A stretch of DNA of 64,000 nucleotides, taken from assembly GCF_965363235.1 (NCBI RefSeq), contig NC_134848.1, positions 60,288,181 through 60,352,180 of the forward strand, read 5' to 3'. Of this stretch, positions 21,912 to 34,002 are shown in pieces. The notes under the pieces are model-generated. The model did no database searches and was not told where the DNA came from. It was given only the letters and a program-made list of their open reading frames with translations. Both the position numbers and the translations under genes were made by a program. Every line of letters starts with the position of its first letter. Positions within the stretch are counted from its first letter, which is position 1. The stretch is from Mytilus galloprovincialis (taxonomy: Eukaryota > Mollusca > Bivalvia > Mytilida > Mytilidae).

Positions 21912-23035
21912 ATAATTTTATGACAACACATCAAATCATTACACAAAAGTATATTCTCACCATGTAAAAATAAGTTTCGACACATTATAATCACTGTATC
22001 AAGTAACACAATCTTCATTCACAAAAACACCGTTTTCCGTTGGTGTCAATATCTAGGATGTTATTGTATTCGGAAGGAAGACAAAGTCGCCCCACACCAA
22101 TCGCCCACTTCTTCACCAACTCGCCACAATTTTTTAAAAATCGCCCCATGCAATTTTATTAACTAACTCGCCTCAATTATAAATGAAAAGGTAATCCCGA
22201 TAAATATATCTTCTTCTTCGGACCAACAAGGCTCCACTACTGAAGAATACAAGTTTTTGCGCATGCGTGATTGGCAAACATTTCTATATAAATTGATAAA
22301 AATATTTAAAGACAATCCCGATTTAAGCCGGTGTTTGTATATATATATACAGATTGAGATTGTTAGACTAGAGAAAATAGCTCAGTGATGTTAGCTGATC
22401 ACAAAAGCCCATTATGAAAGGTGAAACTTTGCTAGAACCTTGTGGTGAAGCCGTTGCAACAATCTTGAGGCAATCATTTTAGTCCCCAGAAGATTTGAAA
22501 TTAAGTTATTGATCTGTGCCAACCTCGACCTTTTGGCAAACAAATGTAAAAAATTACCGCAACTGTGCCGCATCGCAACTTTGCCCGTTGGACATACACA
22601 CCTAACAATCCTTCCATAAAACTATACAAGACCTATGTATATCGCTAATTAATAGTATTTGGGACTATGGACTTAGCCAACGAAAATTAACCTTGTTCAC
22701 TGATCCATGAAATGAGGTCGATGCCAGGTGTAAACTGTCTGACGGGCATGAGTACCTTGCAAACCGAGGTAGCACATAACAATTATAGTTATCCTATTAC
22801 TCATAATTAACTTCACAAAAAATCCAAACTTTTTTTCAAGTAGTAACTGGACTACGAAAGTGAGGTGGCAAGGACAATGGTCATGTGACAAACGGAAACA
22901 TCGTAACATAAGGCACCTTCATGCAAAGTATGAAGCAACTAGTTCCGTCGTTCTTCCATCTTCTAAAATATACAGCTTTCAAGTGGTTACTCAACGCCAC
23001 TGCCGGTTCACAATCCATATGTCGAGCTTTCTGAG
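21912..23035. repeat. Dispersed 2-kb repeat, second copy
   Basis: Collinear with 4545-4860 and 5880-6665 but without the CGGGAT block and the LINE fragment. It therefore shows the undisturbed order of this repeat. No coding sequence was recognised in it. Confidence 0.8.
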
Positions 23036-23090
23036 ACAATAGACGCAGGCTCGACAAAAATGTCTATCTCTGCAACACTGACGTCCCATG

Positions 23091-25180
23091 ATATATGGGT
23101 CATTTTAAAAAAATGTAGAATTTTGAAATTGAAAAATTTATTAAAAGTAACTTATTCAAACAACCCTCTACATAAGCAAATCAAAACAAACAGTACTTTA
23201 AGAACAACATATTAAAAGATGCAATCTTAATGAACAAGAATATCTTGAAACATTTTTTGATCGGTGGTACAATATTTTGTCTATCCTGTTACCATTTTCA
23301 AAAGAAATTTTGGGTTATTAAGAAAAGGTTTAGATAAAATGTTAAGCTTGTTTTACGTAGCCAATTAGATGGTTTTCAAGAGAATAAACTTCTTAATATA
23401 TTCATTCTGAAAATTAATAGATTATTTGCCAATTTTCCGGGTTGTACTGAAAAATGCCCCTAAAAATTGGTTTTCAAAGGTTGTAAAAATTACCACCAGT
23501 AATGCAAGTCTAAGATAGAAATTTATATTGTTCGGCATTTTTTCACCCTTTCAAACAAACCCAACATCAAGTAAATCCCTCATAATTTAGTTTACTTTTC
23601 TCTTTATTTCATTGGTAACAGGAACGTACGTTTGTGATATATCACTATATAAAAGTCTATCCTGTTACCTTTTTGTCTATCCTGTTACCGATCAGTATTG
23701 TACCTGCAAATGCTTAATTGAGAAGCTTAAGACGTTATAACCTTAAGATGAGTTCAAACAACGAAATATTTCATTCGTTTTGCACCTATATGTTAAGATA
23801 AAAAATTTAACAACGTTTTGGTCTACAATTGTCTATCCTGTTACTGAAACCATAGCAACCATAGTAACAGGATAGACATAGCAGGATAGACAAATTTCTT
23901 CGTTTTTGATTGCTGTTGTTAAATAACTACTCCCTTTGGTGAAGTGATTATGGTTTTCTATTGTGAATTTGGTTTCCAACATGCTATTGCACTTTTTACA
24001 AGCATACTGTTGGTGTAATTAATCAAAACTGTCGGTAACAGTATAGACATGAAAAAAAGTACACTCTTTTTTTTCACTAAATGTCTTGAAATTTCTTTTC
24101 TCTACACTGTCGTTAAAGAAATGAGGCGTTTTAAATGTAAAGATTACTTTTCACTTTTGAAATCAACACTGACTGATTCAATATTCATAGGGAGAATAAT
24201 TTAAGAATGTAGGACAGAAAGTCACAGGACAAAAAGTCACAGACAAAAAGTCACGGACAAAAAGTCACGGGACAAAAAGTCACAATTCATTTTTTCTGAC
24301 TATTTTCTTTGAATAAAAAACGCTTATTTCTACAAAATAATTTTGTATTTCTCTTGAACTATTGTATAAAATCGAACTTTGTAATCAAAATTTATCAAAA
24401 AAATATCAAAGTAAATCAAATAATTGTTAAAAAAACAAAATGTCAAAGTGACTTAGCACTTAAATGGCTTCATGGTGCCAAGAATTCTTTCTTTTGCAGG
24501 ATAAAATTTTAAAAATCATCTTCATTTCTCAAGTATGATGACACATTTCCTTAACTTTAATATGAATATATGTATTAAAAAGTAAATATTTCAAGATATT
24601 TCTCTTAGATATTCAAACAATTAATTGTCAACATATTATTTGTGACTTTTTGTCCTACCAAATTTGTGACTTTATGTCCTGTGACTTTTTGTCCTACCAA
24701 ATTTGTGACTTTATGTCCTGTGACTTTTTGTCCTGTGACTTTCTGTCCGTTTACCTAATTTAACGGCTGATTTAAGTAGCGGTAACATGATAGACACGAA
24801 CCTCCCGTACGCTGATTGAATTTAGTTTGTAGATAATATGTTACATACAATGATAAAGAAGCTACAATTTTTCGTTAGAGTAATGTTAACGTTCTTATAA
24901 AGTCCCTTTTGCATATATCAAGGCGATCAGAAAATTGGAAAAAAATCCTTTGAAATGTGTTTTTCTGACACTGTACGCACACAAATACCCCCAAAATTGG
25001 ACTTAAATGCAGTTTAATCTTATCAAAATAGATGTAAGGTGTGTTTATTATTAATGTTCTGAATCATAAATCCGACACGCTTTCATTTAAACCATTACAA
25101 CTGAAATTTCCATTAGAAATAAAAAAAAATTAGCATGGGTGTGCTGAAAATTCGACATTTTTTGAAAATGACCCATATAT
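23091..25180. mobile_element. TIR element rich in TCTATCCTGTTAC motifs
   Basis: Imperfect inverted ends: ATATATGGGTCATTTTAAAA at 23091 and AAAATGACCCATATAT ending at 25180, continuing inward (AAAAATGT.GAATTTT). Inside, GTCTATCCTGTTACC or its complement occurs near 23279, 23657, 23676, 23831, 23858, 24030 and 24781, some with one or two changes. Its interior also carries a nested foldback (24212-24748). No reading frame with a known domain. A TA target duplication is possible but cannot be told from the TA-rich ends. Confidence 0.65.
24212..24748. mobile_element. Nested foldback of GGACAAAAAGTCAC units
   Basis: The left arm (24212-24283) has five units of GGACAAAAAGTCACA. The right arm (about 24646-24748) has the complement, GTGACTTTTTGTCC, with a CTACCAAATTT spacer. 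The outermost units match exactly (GGACAGAAAGTCACAGGAC). The 360-bp interior is AT-rich with only a spurious frame. Confidence 0.85.
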
Positions 25181-25259
25181 TGACTAAATTGTAAATTGCA
25201 TGCACCAACTCTTGTCAACCTAATCTATTGATAATTGGTCATAATTATGCGATGAACAA

Positions 25260-25505
25260 GTGGGTCTCATTGGGGTCTAAGCGTGACGCGGGATTGCCGA
25301 TTTTTTGTAAGCGTGATCCGTGAAAGTCAAATTATTGTGTCGTGAAAACGGGAAATGAAGTCTAGCGGGACACGGGAAATTACAAAAAAATGAGATTTGC
25401 TTACTTGTATAGACGTTAAGCACAATATTGCGTCTCAAATGGTAACGTCAATTTCTTACTATAGTGTAAGCGGGATACGGGAATCCGACAAAACCATACC
25501 CAACT
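25260..25505. repeat. CGGGAT/ACGGGAA-type repeat block
   Basis: Words such as GACGCGGGATTGCCG, AGCGGGACACGGGAAAT and AAGCGGGATACGGGAA, opening with GTGGGTCTCATTGGGGTC. The opening is matched in complement at about 31320-31345 (CCCCTCAATGAGACCCCC). The two may be ends of one large, much-interrupted element. Confidence 0.5.
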
Positions 25506-25734
25506 ATATATCAGTCCTATTCAGGACCGATAACTCTGTCGATAGATAATATAGGGTATACAATATTGTTTAAATCAGAGCAATCTATAGAAACGTCTCT
25601 GTTGAAATGTATACAATAACATTTTTTACACAAGTTAAACTTTATATCGATTCATAGAATGCCAGGATTTAGCTTAAAATATTGAATAAAAAAAAATAAA
25701 ATAAAATAATAAAATGATATGCAATGAATTTCCT

Positions 25735-25782
25735 CAGAGACATATACATATATATGTGTATATATGTGTATATATGTCTCTG
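25735..25782. repeat. TA/TGTA run bounded by CAGAGACATATA half-sites
   Basis: CAGAGACATATA on the left and TATATGTCTCTG on the right enclose a (TATATGTG)n-like core. It is an expanded form of the perfect palindrome at 13221-13240. Confidence 0.75.
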
Positions 25783-25938
25783 ATTTCCTATAAAATAATT
25801 TTTAAAAATCCATTTAAATTTAAATTTGAATCATAATATTTCTTTAAAATAATTATGGAAACATAAATATTTGAATATCTTTTATATGTTCTTAAAGTTT
25901 ATTATGATACATACTTCTTCTGATTTGACACGGGAAAT

Positions 25939-25972
25939 CTGAGACTACTATAACACTGTTATAATAGTCTCA
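25939..25972. repeat. Small 34-bp palindrome
   Basis: CTGAGACTACTATAACA pairs with TGTTATAATAGTCTCAG with one mismatch and no spacer of note. Function unknown. Confidence 0.7.
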
Positions 25973-26056
25973 GGGAAAATTAAGAAAAGATATTTATTTG
26001 TACATTTATGAAAACTTTTGTATATCATAAAATTTAAACTCTGGTAATACTATTAG

Positions 26057-26191
26057 TTACACAGTGTGCAATTGTCCTAATACGAGAATTTATCGGGTCA
26101 ATAAAATTCATATCGGGTGAGGCGAAGCCAAACCCGATATGAATTTTATTGACCCGATAAATTCCGTATTAGGACAATTGAACACTGTGTG
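26057..26191. repeat. Foldback palindrome with GAGGCGAAGCC spacer
   Basis: The arms include ACACAGTGTGCAATTGTCC, CTAATACGAGAATTTATCGG and TCAATAAAATTCATATCGGG with their complements. The short asymmetric spacer is GAGGCGAAGCC. Same plan as 7197-7330 and 59150-59280. Confidence 0.9.
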
Positions 26192-26361
26192 ACGAATTTA
26201 TCCTGATTTTGTTATATTACATATTATTATATTCAAATTCAATGTTAGGACAATATCAATAAATATATTTTAGATATTAAATAAAAAAATGTGAAAAATA
26301 AAAAAATATTATGACTATAAAGCAACTCAATTGTTTTTTGTTTTTTTATTAGGTCAATGGT

Positions 26362-26418
26362 ATAAGGGAGATAATTCCAATTGACGTAATAAATAAGGGA
26401 GATAATTCCAATTGACGT
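26362..26418 (+). repeat. Direct duplication of a 27-bp segment
   Basis: ATAAGGGAGATAATTCCAAT followed by TGACGT occurs twice in a row, separated by four to five bases. Confidence 0.85.
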
Positions 26419-27739
26419 GATAAAAAATTGTACTGAAATTTATTAGAACAATATCAGCCAATCAAATTGCGAGAAATTACTCTAAATCAGGATAAATGTA
26501 TACACAGGATGTTTAATGTCACCTGGTTGCTTTTGGTTTGCACGTCTACCTGACAATATATTGTTACGTAACATTATAACCCAAGTCAGTCAGAGTTAAC
26601 CTGTTTTGTAACGGGATGAAATTTAATAAAGGTATATAATATTAAGATGTAATAATTGTTGGGCTTTGGGTTTTTTTCTCATCGGATGAAAACATTTTTT
26701 GTTCTATAACACGCCTGGTAAACCATCTAATCTCAACCAAATGGTTGAGACGGAAAAAAGTATTCTGGCACTTCCTGTTGAGCTTTTCTGGTTCAAAATA
26801 TTGAAAATAAACACAGGGTAGGTCGAATTTTCGTCGATTTACTGAAAATCAATGACTTTTTTGTAAAATCGGAGAATGTCATGCCATAGATAAATCATAA
26901 TTGTAACTAATATGTCTCTTCTTGGTTTAAAATATTTTAGATTGAAGTCACAATCACTTTTCTCCTACGGATAATAATGTTTACATTCTTTAAATCCGAT
27001 AGAACTGCTATGATATTAATGACTAGCAAGAAAATATGTCAATTATTTGTGTTTTTTTAGGCTTTACGATAACCACGTCTGTAAATTGCCCAAATATTTT
27101 TTTGTCAAGCCTACTCTGAGCAGAAAAATAAAAAAAAATATATAAATGGTTGAGATATAAAGGTATTGGTTGAGTCTTTCTGTCACGATGTTGAGACTTT
27201 CTGGTTGCGCTGTACTATTCGAGTTTACCTTTTTTTACGGTTAACCTGATTCATGTTTTCTGTCTGTGGTAACATAAAATCTAAATACACTCAGATACAA
27301 TTTTAAGCATTGCCGATAGAAAAATACATGCCTTACAAATATAAATAAGATTATTTTACAATGGTTATTTATTAAATAAATATGATTTGGATGAATTCGA
27401 TTCCCAACAGACATCAAAATTTATTTAATGCCGAAAATGCGTTAAAAATTAGTTAAAAACTAAACAATCGAACAGGTTTATTTTATCGTACACATTATTT
27501 CAGGTAAAAGGTGGTGATAACTTAAATATGAGTAAAAGATGTCATTTTTGTCATTATAATACTTATCACAAAAAAATATGATTCGATTTTAAAATTGCTT
27601 TGTAAGTATTATAAGTGACGTCCAACTTAGTGTAATCACAGGTGTTGTATTGAAATAATTAAAACGTAGATGTTTGTTCACAACTGCATTCAGGGCAAAT
27701 CCTTAATATTTGGTAATATTCAGCAACATTTATATTATA

Positions 27740-28215
27740 ACCCGGGCCCCGTCACACTAGGCCGTGATCGCACTACGATCTCTAAAAATATAATGCTATT
27801 GGCGATCGTAGTGCAGTATGGTCGTGTTACGGTCTTGATGAGGTCTTGGTATTCGTGTTGAGAGTAGCCCACTTTTATTAATTTAAACATGTTCAAAACA
27901 ATCGTGATGCGTTCGTGGCGAAATTAGGTCGCAGTTCTGTTCTAGTCGTAGATTTTTTTAGTCTCGATTACCCAGACGCATATTTAAATATTATCTACTT
28001 TGAAAAATAAAGCGGCTGAATGATCGAGACTACGATTTTTTTTAGCCGTGGAACTGTCAGGATCAGTTCCATGTTGAACTGTGTAAATCGATTCTAGGTA
28101 TAGAACTTACCAATGACCAAATCAGTTCTTGATTAGAACTGTTCTAGCTAGAACTGTCTTAAAAGTGTCAGGAGATAGTTCCACATTTGTCCGCTAGAAC
28201 AGTTCTCCTTCAGAT
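27740..28215. repeat. Short inverted and direct words inside the element
   Basis: CGATCGTAGTGC and its complement GCACTACGATC flank an AT stretch (27768-27812). From 28030, variants of AGAACTGTTCT and CAGTTCTTGATTAGAACTG recur. No frame; purpose unknown. Confidence 0.5.
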
Positions 28216-28807
28216 TATGACAGTTAGAGGTAATCTCCATTGTATGAACATCTCCTTTGCAATTTTTTGAATGAGAATAACTTAAATGAATGAATTTAAT
28301 GATTATCCATTTCTGAATATTAATTCAGGTTTCTTTTGAAATATTTTAAAACTGGATTCGACGTAGGTAAATTGTGGGAGATAGTTAGTTTGAACTCTGG
28401 CCTGGTCAACTTAAATTCTAAAACAAAATGTGTGTGTCTATGCTAAGTATTCGATATCTGCTAAAAACTGTGGTCACACCTTACCAGATAGCTCGAACTA
28501 ACGCCGAAAGGATAAACAAAAGTTTTACATTTACAAAATTTTTGCATCCGTTAGGAGTCCGCGATGTAATGACCAAATAAAACGGACGTGTAATATGCCG
28601 AAAAATGGGGTGGAAGAGGAATAAGAAAAAAAATAATGTCAGAATAAAAAGCCAATAATTTTGCCTGATCATGATTAAGAAGTTGAGCCAAAAATATTAA
28701 TGATACCAAAGAAAACTTACATACCAATAATTGATTTTTCTTACGCGATTTGTCATGTTTCAATTTTTATGTATCCGTTTTATTATCAATGATCTTTCTG
28801 TGTTACG

Positions 28808-29030
28808 ATTTCCAATGATACAACTCTCCACAAGAGACCAAAATGACATATAAAGTAACAACTAGAGGTTGCCGTACGGCCTTCGATAATAAGCAAAGCC
28901 CATACTGCATAGACAGCTATAAAAGGCCCCGAAATGACAATGTAAAGCAATTGTAATGAGAAAACTAACGGCCTTATTGATATATAAAAAAAAATGAACG
29001 AAAAACAAATATGTTGCACATAAAAAAATA
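28808..29030 (-). repeat. Retroelement tail copy, degraded terminus
   Basis: Starts at TTCCAATGATACAACTCTCC without the GAAGATGTGG terminus. It continues through TGCCGTACGGCCTTCGATAA to CGAAAAACAAATATG. More diverged than the other copies. Confidence 0.75.
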
Positions 29031-29289
29031 GATAAATTCTAGCCCTGGAGATGTCAATTACAACATTATTGACGTTAAAGATTCTGTACAAAACTGCATC
29101 TCAAACGCTAGACTTAATCTCCAGCGTCAGAACTTTAATACTAGTACTTAAAAACACAGCTATTTACTATTTAGACTCTATTACAACCAAAGGCCTCTTT
29201 AGAAGCTGCTGTGATAACTACAGACACGATTAAAATGACTGTTGAAATGTCAAACAATATACGGCAAGTTTATGAATTTTGACAGCTGT

Positions 29290-29968
29290 ATATGTAATTG
29301 ATACTAAGCTACACAAGGTCATGTTTTTCTCTGACTGTTTATGACGTCTTTACACTAAATTCATTGGATGTTGGATGTGTACGGATTGATAGTTTAGTCT
29401 TACCTGCAGCATGGTTTTTTTATTAGTTGTTAGTGGCTTTGAACTAGCTGTCAGATAACTGCGAGTACTCTCAGATCTGTTCCTATTGTCTTTTTGTTGT
29501 CGGGATGTTCAAGAACCCGGCCACGTCCAATTGTATTTTTGTCCATCTGATGAGTTAAACCGTTTTCAACTGATTTTTATAGTTCGTTCTTATGTTCTTA
29601 TGTTGTACTGTTATATATACCACTGTCCCAGGTAAGGGGGGATCCCGATAACATGTTTAGCCCCTCCACATTATTTATGTATGTGCCTGTCCCAAGTCAG
29701 GAGCCTGTAATTCAGTGGTTGTCGTTTGTTTGTGTGTTAAATATTGAATCATATTTGTTTTTCGTGATTTTTTTTTTTCATAAATAGGGCCTTTAGTTTT
29801 CTCCTTTAAATTGTTTTCCATTGTCATATCGGGGCCTTTTATAGCTGACTATGCGGTATGGGCTTTGCTCATTGTTGAAGGCTGTACGGTGACCTATGGT
29901 TGTTAATGTCTGTGTCATGTTGCTCTCTTGTGGACAGTTGTCCCATTGGCAGTCATATCTTCCTTTTT
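29290..29968 (+). repeat. Long retroelement tail copy
   Basis: Sense-strand equivalent of the 3' tail at 49876-50560. Landmarks: CACAAGGTCATGTTTTTCTC, ATGACGTCTTTACACTAAAT, GATAACTGCGAGTACTCTC, CCTGTCCCAAGTCAGGAG and GCTGACTATGCGGTATGGG, ending CATATCTTCCTTTTTATAG. Lies inside the 26710-30478 element. Confidence 0.85.
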
Positions 29969-30483
29969 ATAGTTCAAAATTTCATTCACCAGAAGATCTC
30001 AACATTGTTCCAGAATATCTCAACCGATACCAGAAAATCTCAACATGACATACTTTATAACAAATTAAGCATAATGAAATTATATTAGTAAAGAAAAATA
30101 AACTATAATTTTATGTTTATAATGTTTTAGAAAAATAATAATTTACTAATATATATGCTAGTTTATCAATGATATCACTGTCATTTTGTCAATAGCTGAC
30201 TGCGCTGGCCACATTTACCTGCTGGAGAAAAGTCATTACGATGTCATTTTAAATCCTATTCATTTGTGTTATACACGAGACAAACTGTAATTCAAATATC
30301 TCTGGCATGACATTCTACGATTTTACAAAAAACGCATTGATTTTCAGTAAATTGACGAAAAGTCGACCTACCCTGTGTTTATTTTGAATATTTTGAACCA
30401 GAATAGCTCAACAGGAAGTGCCAGAATACTTTTTTCCGTCTCAACATTTGGTTGAGATTAGATGGTTTACCAGGCGTGTATAA

Positions 30484-31317
30484 GGAATGTATAAATATAT
30501 TTCTATAGAAAGATAAAATATACAGAAAACAGGAAAAACACATTTTAAAAAAGAAGAGAAATTTTTTATTGTAAACTATTTTCTGGTAACAGTTTAGCCT
30601 GTATATCTGTCAAAATGAATGTTCCCGTGTCACACTTAAAATAATATTTTCTTTATCAAGAAATTTTGAAATCAATCATATCGAAATGTCACCAAAGAAA
30701 ACAACAGAAATATCAGAGATTCTGAATGAAAATTTAAATATAATCTAGAAAAGTCTTACTATACAAATCCTTGATTTCCATATACATCATCCGCCATTTT
30801 GAAAAATCCCGGAAAATTCCCTTTTTTAAGTCTATATGTTTGACAGAATTTGCCCTGAAATTAAACTGTTTTTAGTAGTATTCTTCGCCAGATATATGTT
30901 TGAATATACTTAATCGATTTGCACAGTTTGTTTTTTTATTTACGGAATTTCTTTATTTGTTGTACATTTCATTTACGGAATTTCTTTATTTGTTGTACAA
31001 GTAGACATGGGTATCGGTAATTTAGCATTGAGTCAACGGAGAAATGACGAGAAAAAGTGCATGTTTTACAACTCTAAAATGACAGACTTTAATCTAAAAT
31101 TAAACTGTTAGGACCAACATTGTTTGATAGAAATATGTTTTGAATATCAAGAATTGATTTGCAAATGTTAGAAAACGGGTCAGGTTTATGAGAAAATTAA
31201 ACTTTATTGAAGCATCTGTGCATTTTATATGGGGAAATATAATACAAAATGGCGGCTAGTATACGTCACAAAAGTGATGTCTAACTTAGTTGGATATGAG
31301 TAAACGGGATCCAGGAT
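30484..31317. other. No gene; 31-bp tandem duplication
   Basis: TTTACGGAATTTCTTTATTT GTTGTACA is present twice in a row at 30939-30999. CAAAATGGCGG at 31247 is followed by AAAGTGATGTCTAACTTAG, which resembles AAGTGACGTCCAACTTAG at 27615. No frame. Confidence 0.5.
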
Positions 31318-31379
31318 CAGAACCCCTCAATGAGACCCCCTAACAAATATACTCCAATCAAACAGCCACGGACATTAGT

Positions 31380-31990
31380 CTAATAAATTACAAGATTGCA
31401 AATGATTATGGACATTATGTTGCACATTTGAGTTTGTATATCAGATTCACATCCTTGAAGATTCGGGGTAATTGAAATATAAACATTATAGCAGACACCT
31501 ATCTATGATAAGCCGTATAGTAAAATCAAGGGTACTTTATTCATATGATTTGTACCACGTGACTTTGGCCCTTTTGATTAAATTACTTCCTTTAGTTTAG
31601 AATTGAAAATACAAATTGCAAATGATTATGTTCCACATTTGAAAATATAGATTGCAAATGATTATGTCATGTATGTTGCACATTTGAGTTTGTATATATA
31701 TCACATCATTGAAGATTCGGGGAAATTGACAGTATACACCTATTTATGATTAGCTTGGCAATGGTAATATAAAGAAGACACATGTATATCTATGATTGTA
31801 GATCGTATGTTCTCTAGAATCTCATTCCTAATTAAAAAAAGAAAGACACCAAGTACAGAATATGAGATCTAAGAATACTCGCAGTTACCGACAGCTATAG
31901 ATCAAAGCCAATAACAACTTGTAAAAAAATATGTTAAATATCGATCAGTCAGTACACATCCAACGTCCAATGAGTTTAGTCTTAAGACAA
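31380..31990. repeat. Diverged direct duplication plus tail-related repeat
   Basis: GATTGCAAATGATTATG, GTTGCACATTTGAGTTTGTA and TTGAAGATTCGGGG occur at 31394-31470 and again at 31650-31725. From 31745 to 31990 the sequence matches 6700-6985 (AATACTCGCAGTTACCG, CAGTACACATCCAAC). Confidence 0.7.
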
Positions 31991-32798
31991 TGTCAGGATT
32001 TATATGATCTTATATAGTGATTCTTATTCTGCAATATTAAGAGGTGTTTGAACTGAAAACTCGTATCCGAGGCTTGTAAGATATCAACTGATTTTAGATT
32101 TTAAGTATTTCGTATGCGTGTTATATATAGAATAACTGATTACCAAATGAACAGTGGCCGAGAGTTTTTTTTTATATTTTAAGACAGCAATTAAGGATAT
32201 TTACTAGCTATAGTACTTAGTGTTTGAACAGTAAACGCTAATGCGAGGGCAGCCAGGAGTGTTGTATATAGAATAATTGCTTACCTAATGAACAGCGGAC
32301 AGTTTTTTTTTTATAGATTTTATGATAACAAGGATCTATAGCGTTTGAACTGAGTGCCCCGTGTGTAAGGGTAAGGTTGCAAATAAAGAAGTACGCTGTA
32401 GAAGCGAAGCTCCTGGCTGTTAGCCGGAGGAAGATAAAGACTAGGTAACAGATAACATATATATATTTTTATTCTCGTAAACCAAAGTACAATGGTACAG
32501 AGACATATACAAATAAATTAACACAGTATAAATTTTAAATACAAATGTAAAATACAGACATTAAGTAATTACCCAGGAGATTCTAGGCATTTATTTTAAA
32601 ATAATTCTTATAAACTTGTACAGATTGTTTATAGTTCAGACGGGTTGCTACCGACTATTCATGAGACCTAGCTTGAAATTTTAAAATATTTGGTCTGTTT
32701 ATAAAATGATTTGTTTCAGGTTACAATGAATAAAACGAATCCATTGATCCCGAGTTTTTTTTTTTAATATACGACCAAAACAATAGATGGAGCGTAAC
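31991..32798. repeat. Two to three diverged units; no gene
   Basis: GTGTTTGAACTG/GTGTTTGAACAG/GCGTTTGAACTG recur at about 32044, 32220 and 32341, each followed by a GTATATAGAATAA..GATTACC.AATGAACAG.GG stretch in the first two. From 32471 the sequence is AT-rich without frames, up to the hAT-type insertion. Confidence 0.5.
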
Positions 32799-33130
32799 CA
32801 AGGCCGTAGCTAGGCATCTTATTTTAGTGAGGCAAAATAATTGAGCCGAGCGAAGCGAGGCTAAATTTTTTTTTGGGAGGTATGAAATGAATGGTGCAAA
32901 ATCCTGCATTCTAGGCATTTTTAGAGAGTTTGATAATGTTTTGAATTTAGACACTTTTTATATAAATTTTTCATATTTTAAGACTTTTACTAACACCAAA
33001 TTTTTAAAAACTTTATTTAAATTTATATGTAAGATAATCATCCAAATATCTCTGATTTGAGTCTGCTGCCAGAACATAGAAAAAACATCGATTCAGTAGA
33101 GTTTGCCACATTTTTCTATGGCCGGTTCAG

Positions 33131-33375
33131 TCAAATCGTTTCAGAATCATAATTTGGTCTGCTGATATCCTTATCGCGATGAACATGGAGCATGGCAAGA
33201 CCGCACAATCTTTCGCCACTCATGCATGCTCTTTTCCAAGTTTTCAGTCGTTTCAGGGCGGTCAATGTTTCTAAAGGTAGCACATTATCATCAACACAAT
33301 GATCAATTTCTTCTTCTAATTCCTTCTCCATCAGCAAATCGGTAGCAGCATCGGTAGTAACAGTTTTGTTTGCAA
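33131..33375 (-). pseudogene. hAT transposase C-terminal (dimerisation) relic
   Basis: The minus strand encodes LKTWKRACMSGERLCGLAML followed by HVHRDKDIS, then a stop. This is the pattern I know from the hAT C-terminal dimerisation region of ZMYM1/hAT-like proteins (xxWLRxxMxxERLxxLALLxIHRD). A TAA lies about 13 codons upstream of the first Met-like codon, and no RNase H fold or BED finger is visible upstream. Host element 32799-34390 has matching hAT-type ends. Likely non-functional. Confidence 0.65.
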
Positions 33376-33874
33376 AAGGGAATTAAGCTTTCCTGTAAGC
33401 ACCATCATACAGTCGCAATTACAAAATATTAAACTCGCTTTTATGCTGACAAAGAGTAGACAAACTAAGGATAGAATGAGATAAGATACATGTATATGAT
33501 TCTATCTATAGAGTAAGTATATACAATATTGGTACAGGGGAATTGGAATGGAGTTTTTGACGTTTACATGTAGTTTCAAATTATTTCTGGAAATAGTTGG
33601 TGGTATTTTAGTTCCAGAATCTATAAATTTAGGGGTTAGCGGTTGGGGTGTCCGATTCCGAAACCCCGAATATAAAGAAACGAAATTCCGTAGTCCCGAG
33701 TAAAGACAAAATCCTGTGTTAAAGGTAGATACCATTCCTCAATAATATCAAATTGGAATATGGGATATTCTTTCAATTTTTTAGGTTAAAGAAACATGGA
33801 TAAAAACTAATCCATGCATTCATGTTTCATATTATTTACATTTTATTTATCTGTAAAGAGAAAGATTAAAGTTC

Positions 33875-34002
33875 GTGAAATGAATACACAGACAGGACTC
33901 CCCCTTGCGATGCCCAGTACTTGATTTGTCAAAAGTGGTGAAACGGAGAAATGAATACGCAGACATGACTGTCCCCTTCCGAAGACCAGTACTTGATTTG
34001 TC
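33875..34002 (+). repeat. Diverged tandem duplication, about 68 bp
   Basis: Both units contain GAAATGAATAC.CAGACA.GACT and end CCAGTACTTGATTTGTC, with several substitutions between them. Confidence 0.85.

Larger units (their letters stand above)
26710..30478. mobile_element. 3.8-kb element with 180-bp inverted ends
   Basis: The ends are CACGCCTGGTAAACC and GGTTTACCAGGCGTG. The terminal inverted repeats run to about 26890 and from about 30300. Shared landmarks are CTCAACCAAATGGTTGAGAC, ATTCTGGCACTTCCTGTTGA and AAACACAGGGTAGGTCGA. TATAA at 26705-26709 is repeated at 30479-30483, a 5-bp target duplication. The interior carries no recognised transposase, two retroelement tails and a repeated CACTACGATC/AGAACTGTTCT region (27740-28215). 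Probably a non-autonomous DNA transposon or a decayed autonomous one. Confidence 0.85.

Noticed and set aside
24309..24512. 67-codon frame between the GGACAAAAAGTCAC arms
   Set aside because: Lys/Asn/Phe-rich composition from AT-rich DNA and no start context; not supported.
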